Shown here: positions 62,888-64,000 of the stretch, piece after piece
Layout of the letters: the number at the start of each line of letters is the position of its first letter
Position numbering within the stretch: the first letter of the stretch is position 1
Origin: Halomonas nitroreducens
Lineage (GTDB): Bacteria > Pseudomonadota > Gammaproteobacteria > Pseudomonadales > Halomonadaceae
Direction: 5' to 3'
NCBI RefSeq assembly: GCF_003966155.1
Contig: NZ_RXNS01000009.1
Span: forward strand, 1-64,000
Length of the DNA stretch: 64,000 bases
Notes under the pieces: model-generated
What the model was told of the DNA's origin: nothing
Database searches by the model: none
Seen by the model: the letters and a program-made list of their open reading frames with translations, nothing else
Program-made: the position numbers and the translations under genes

Positions 62888-64000
62888 ATGGCCAATCAGG
62901 ACATTCCCCAGGACGAGAACCGTCTGATCGCCGAGCGCCGCGCCAAGCTGGCCGAGCGCCGCGACCGGGCCGCCGAGCAGGGCGGCAGTGCCTTCCCCAA
63001 CGACTTCCGGCGCGACAGCCAGGCCGCCGAGCTCGACGCCGAGCTCGGCGACAAGGACAAGGCCGAACTCGAGGCCCTGGGGCGTCGGGCAGGCGTCGCC
63101 GGGCGGATCCTGCGCAAGCGCGGCCCCTTCATCGTCATCCAGGACGCCTCCGCCCAGATCCAGCTGTATGTCGACAAGAAGGGCCTGCCGGCCGAGATCC
63201 TCGAGGACATCAAGGGCTGGGACATCGGCGACATCGTCGCCGGCCGCGGCCCGGTGCACAAGTCGGGCAAGGGCGACCTCTACGTGATGATGGAGGAGGC
63301 GCGGCTGCTGACCAAGAGCCTGCGTCCGCTGCCCGACAAGTTCCACGGCCTGACCGACATGGAGGCGCGCTATCGTCAGCGCTATGTGGACCTGATCATG
63401 AACCCCGACTCGCGGCGGGTCTTCGAGACCCGTGCCGGGGTGATCAGTGCCATGCGCCGCTTCTTCGAGGATCACGGCTTCATGGAGGTCGAGACGCCGA
63501 TGCTCCAGCCGATTCCCGGCGGCGCCACGGCCCGGCCCTTCATCACCCATCACAATGCGCTGGACATCGACATGTACCTGCGCATCGCCCCCGAGCTCTA
63601 CCTCAAGCGCCTGGTGGTGGGCGGCTTCGAGCGGGTCTTCGAGATCAACCGCAACTTCCGCAACGAGGGGCTGTCCACGCGGCACAACCCCGAGTTTACC
63701 ATGATCGAGTTCTACCAGGCCTATGCCGACTACCGCGACCTGATGGATCTCACCGAGGCCATGCTGCGCGAGGTGACCCGCCAGGTGCTGGGCACCACTA
63801 CCGTGACCAACACGGTGCGCGACGCCCAGGGCGAGGTGCTGGAGACCTACGAGTACGACTTCGGCCAGCCACTGCGCCGCCTGAGCGTGTTCGACGCCAT
63901 CCTCGAGTACAACCCGGACATCCACGCCGAGTCGCTGGCCGACGAGACCGCGGCACGGCAGATCGCCGAGCGCCTGGATATCGACGTCAAGGACGGCTGG
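62888..64000 (+). CDS. lysS: Lysyl-tRNA synthetase, class II (3' end missing)
   Basis: The first 371 codons are present. The N-terminal OB-fold anticodon-binding domain is at about 60-160 ([28 protein letters not shown]). The class II core follows, with motif 1 [28 protein letters not shown] and motif 2 [33 protein letters not shown]. The window ends before motif 3. It charges tRNA-Lys. The start at 62888 follows a CACAGGTAG-like site. Confidence 0.96.
   Translation, partial: MANQDIPQDENRLIAERRAKLAERRDRAAEQGGSAFPNDFRRDSQAAELDAELGDKDKAELEALGRRAGVAGRILRKRGPFIVIQDASAQIQLYVDKKGLPAEILEDIKGWDIGDIVAGRGPVHKSGKGDLYVMMEEARLLTKSLRPLPDKFHGLTDMEARYRQRYVDLIMNPDSRRVFETRAGVISAMRRFFEDHGFMEVETPMLQPIPGGATARPFITHHNALDIDMYLRIAPELYLKRLVVGGFERVFEINRNFRNEGLSTRHNPEFTMIEFYQAYADYRDLMDLTEAMLREVTRQVLGTTTVTNTVRDAQGEVLETYEYDFGQPLRRLSVFDAILEYNPDIHAESLADETAARQIAERLDIDVKDGW

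Overview
The window reads as a contiguous piece of a high-GC gammaproteobacterial chromosome. Gene content (PHB-type acetoacetyl-CoA reductase, minCDE, ffh-rpsP-rimM-trmD-rplS, xerD-dsbC-hom-thrC-recJ, prfB-lysS) and the style of the intergenic repeats suggest a Halomonas-like member of the Halomonadaceae. That placement is an inference from gene order and sequence flavour, not from a database search.

Layout. 1-490: the end of an rRNA operon (23S 3' end, 5S, terminator) followed by a decayed second copy of the 5S tail and terminator. 0.9-13.5 kb: ordinary accessory and housekeeping genes (acidic lipoprotein, Tim44-like protein, isochorismatase-fold hydrolase, YaaA, aldo/keto reductase, Sel1 protein, DEDDh nuclease, quinone reductase, LOG protein, YbaK, thioesterase, HNH protein, PatB-type C-S lyase, CnoX/YbbN). 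13.7-14.2 kb: an initiator tRNA gene followed by a tandem array of degenerate tRNA-plus-terminator units. 14.4-28.9 kb: phaB, a large DUF349 protein, minCDE, sbcB, a pitrilysin-type protease coupled to an SRAP-domain protein that lacks its catalytic residues, a TetR regulator with a PlsC acyltransferase, a CorB-like protein and YpjD. 29-40 kb: the conserved SRP/ribosomal/tRNA-modification block, then recombination, redox, threonine biosynthesis and recJ, then a YitT protein.

40.3-50.1 kb is the most distinctive part. It is an orphan type VI secretion island on the minus strand: a sigma-54-like promoter, hcp, two hairpins, vgrG, a DUF4123 adaptor, a VasX-like membrane-targeting effector, two tandem DUF6708-like membrane proteins (probable immunity proteins) and the collapsed remnant of a third. 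No T6SS sheath, baseplate or ATPase genes are present, so the island probably feeds a machine encoded elsewhere. The two immunity candidates are almost identical at both ends and differ mainly in an AT-rich central membrane segment. The effector also carries an AT-rich patch just before its own membrane domain.

50.3-64 kb: a VOC protein, an autoregulated MerR-type regulator with a Cu(I) P-type ATPase (three nearly identical extra metal-binding domains) and a 24-residue membrane peptide coupled to its end, a FadL-family outer-membrane protein, a peptide ABC importer, prfB with its programmed +1 frameshift, and the start of lysS.

Candidates most worth follow-up: the catalytically dead SRAP protein, the modular effector/immunity array, the initiator-tRNA pseudo-repeat array, the regulator/pump metal mismatch, and the coupled micropeptide.
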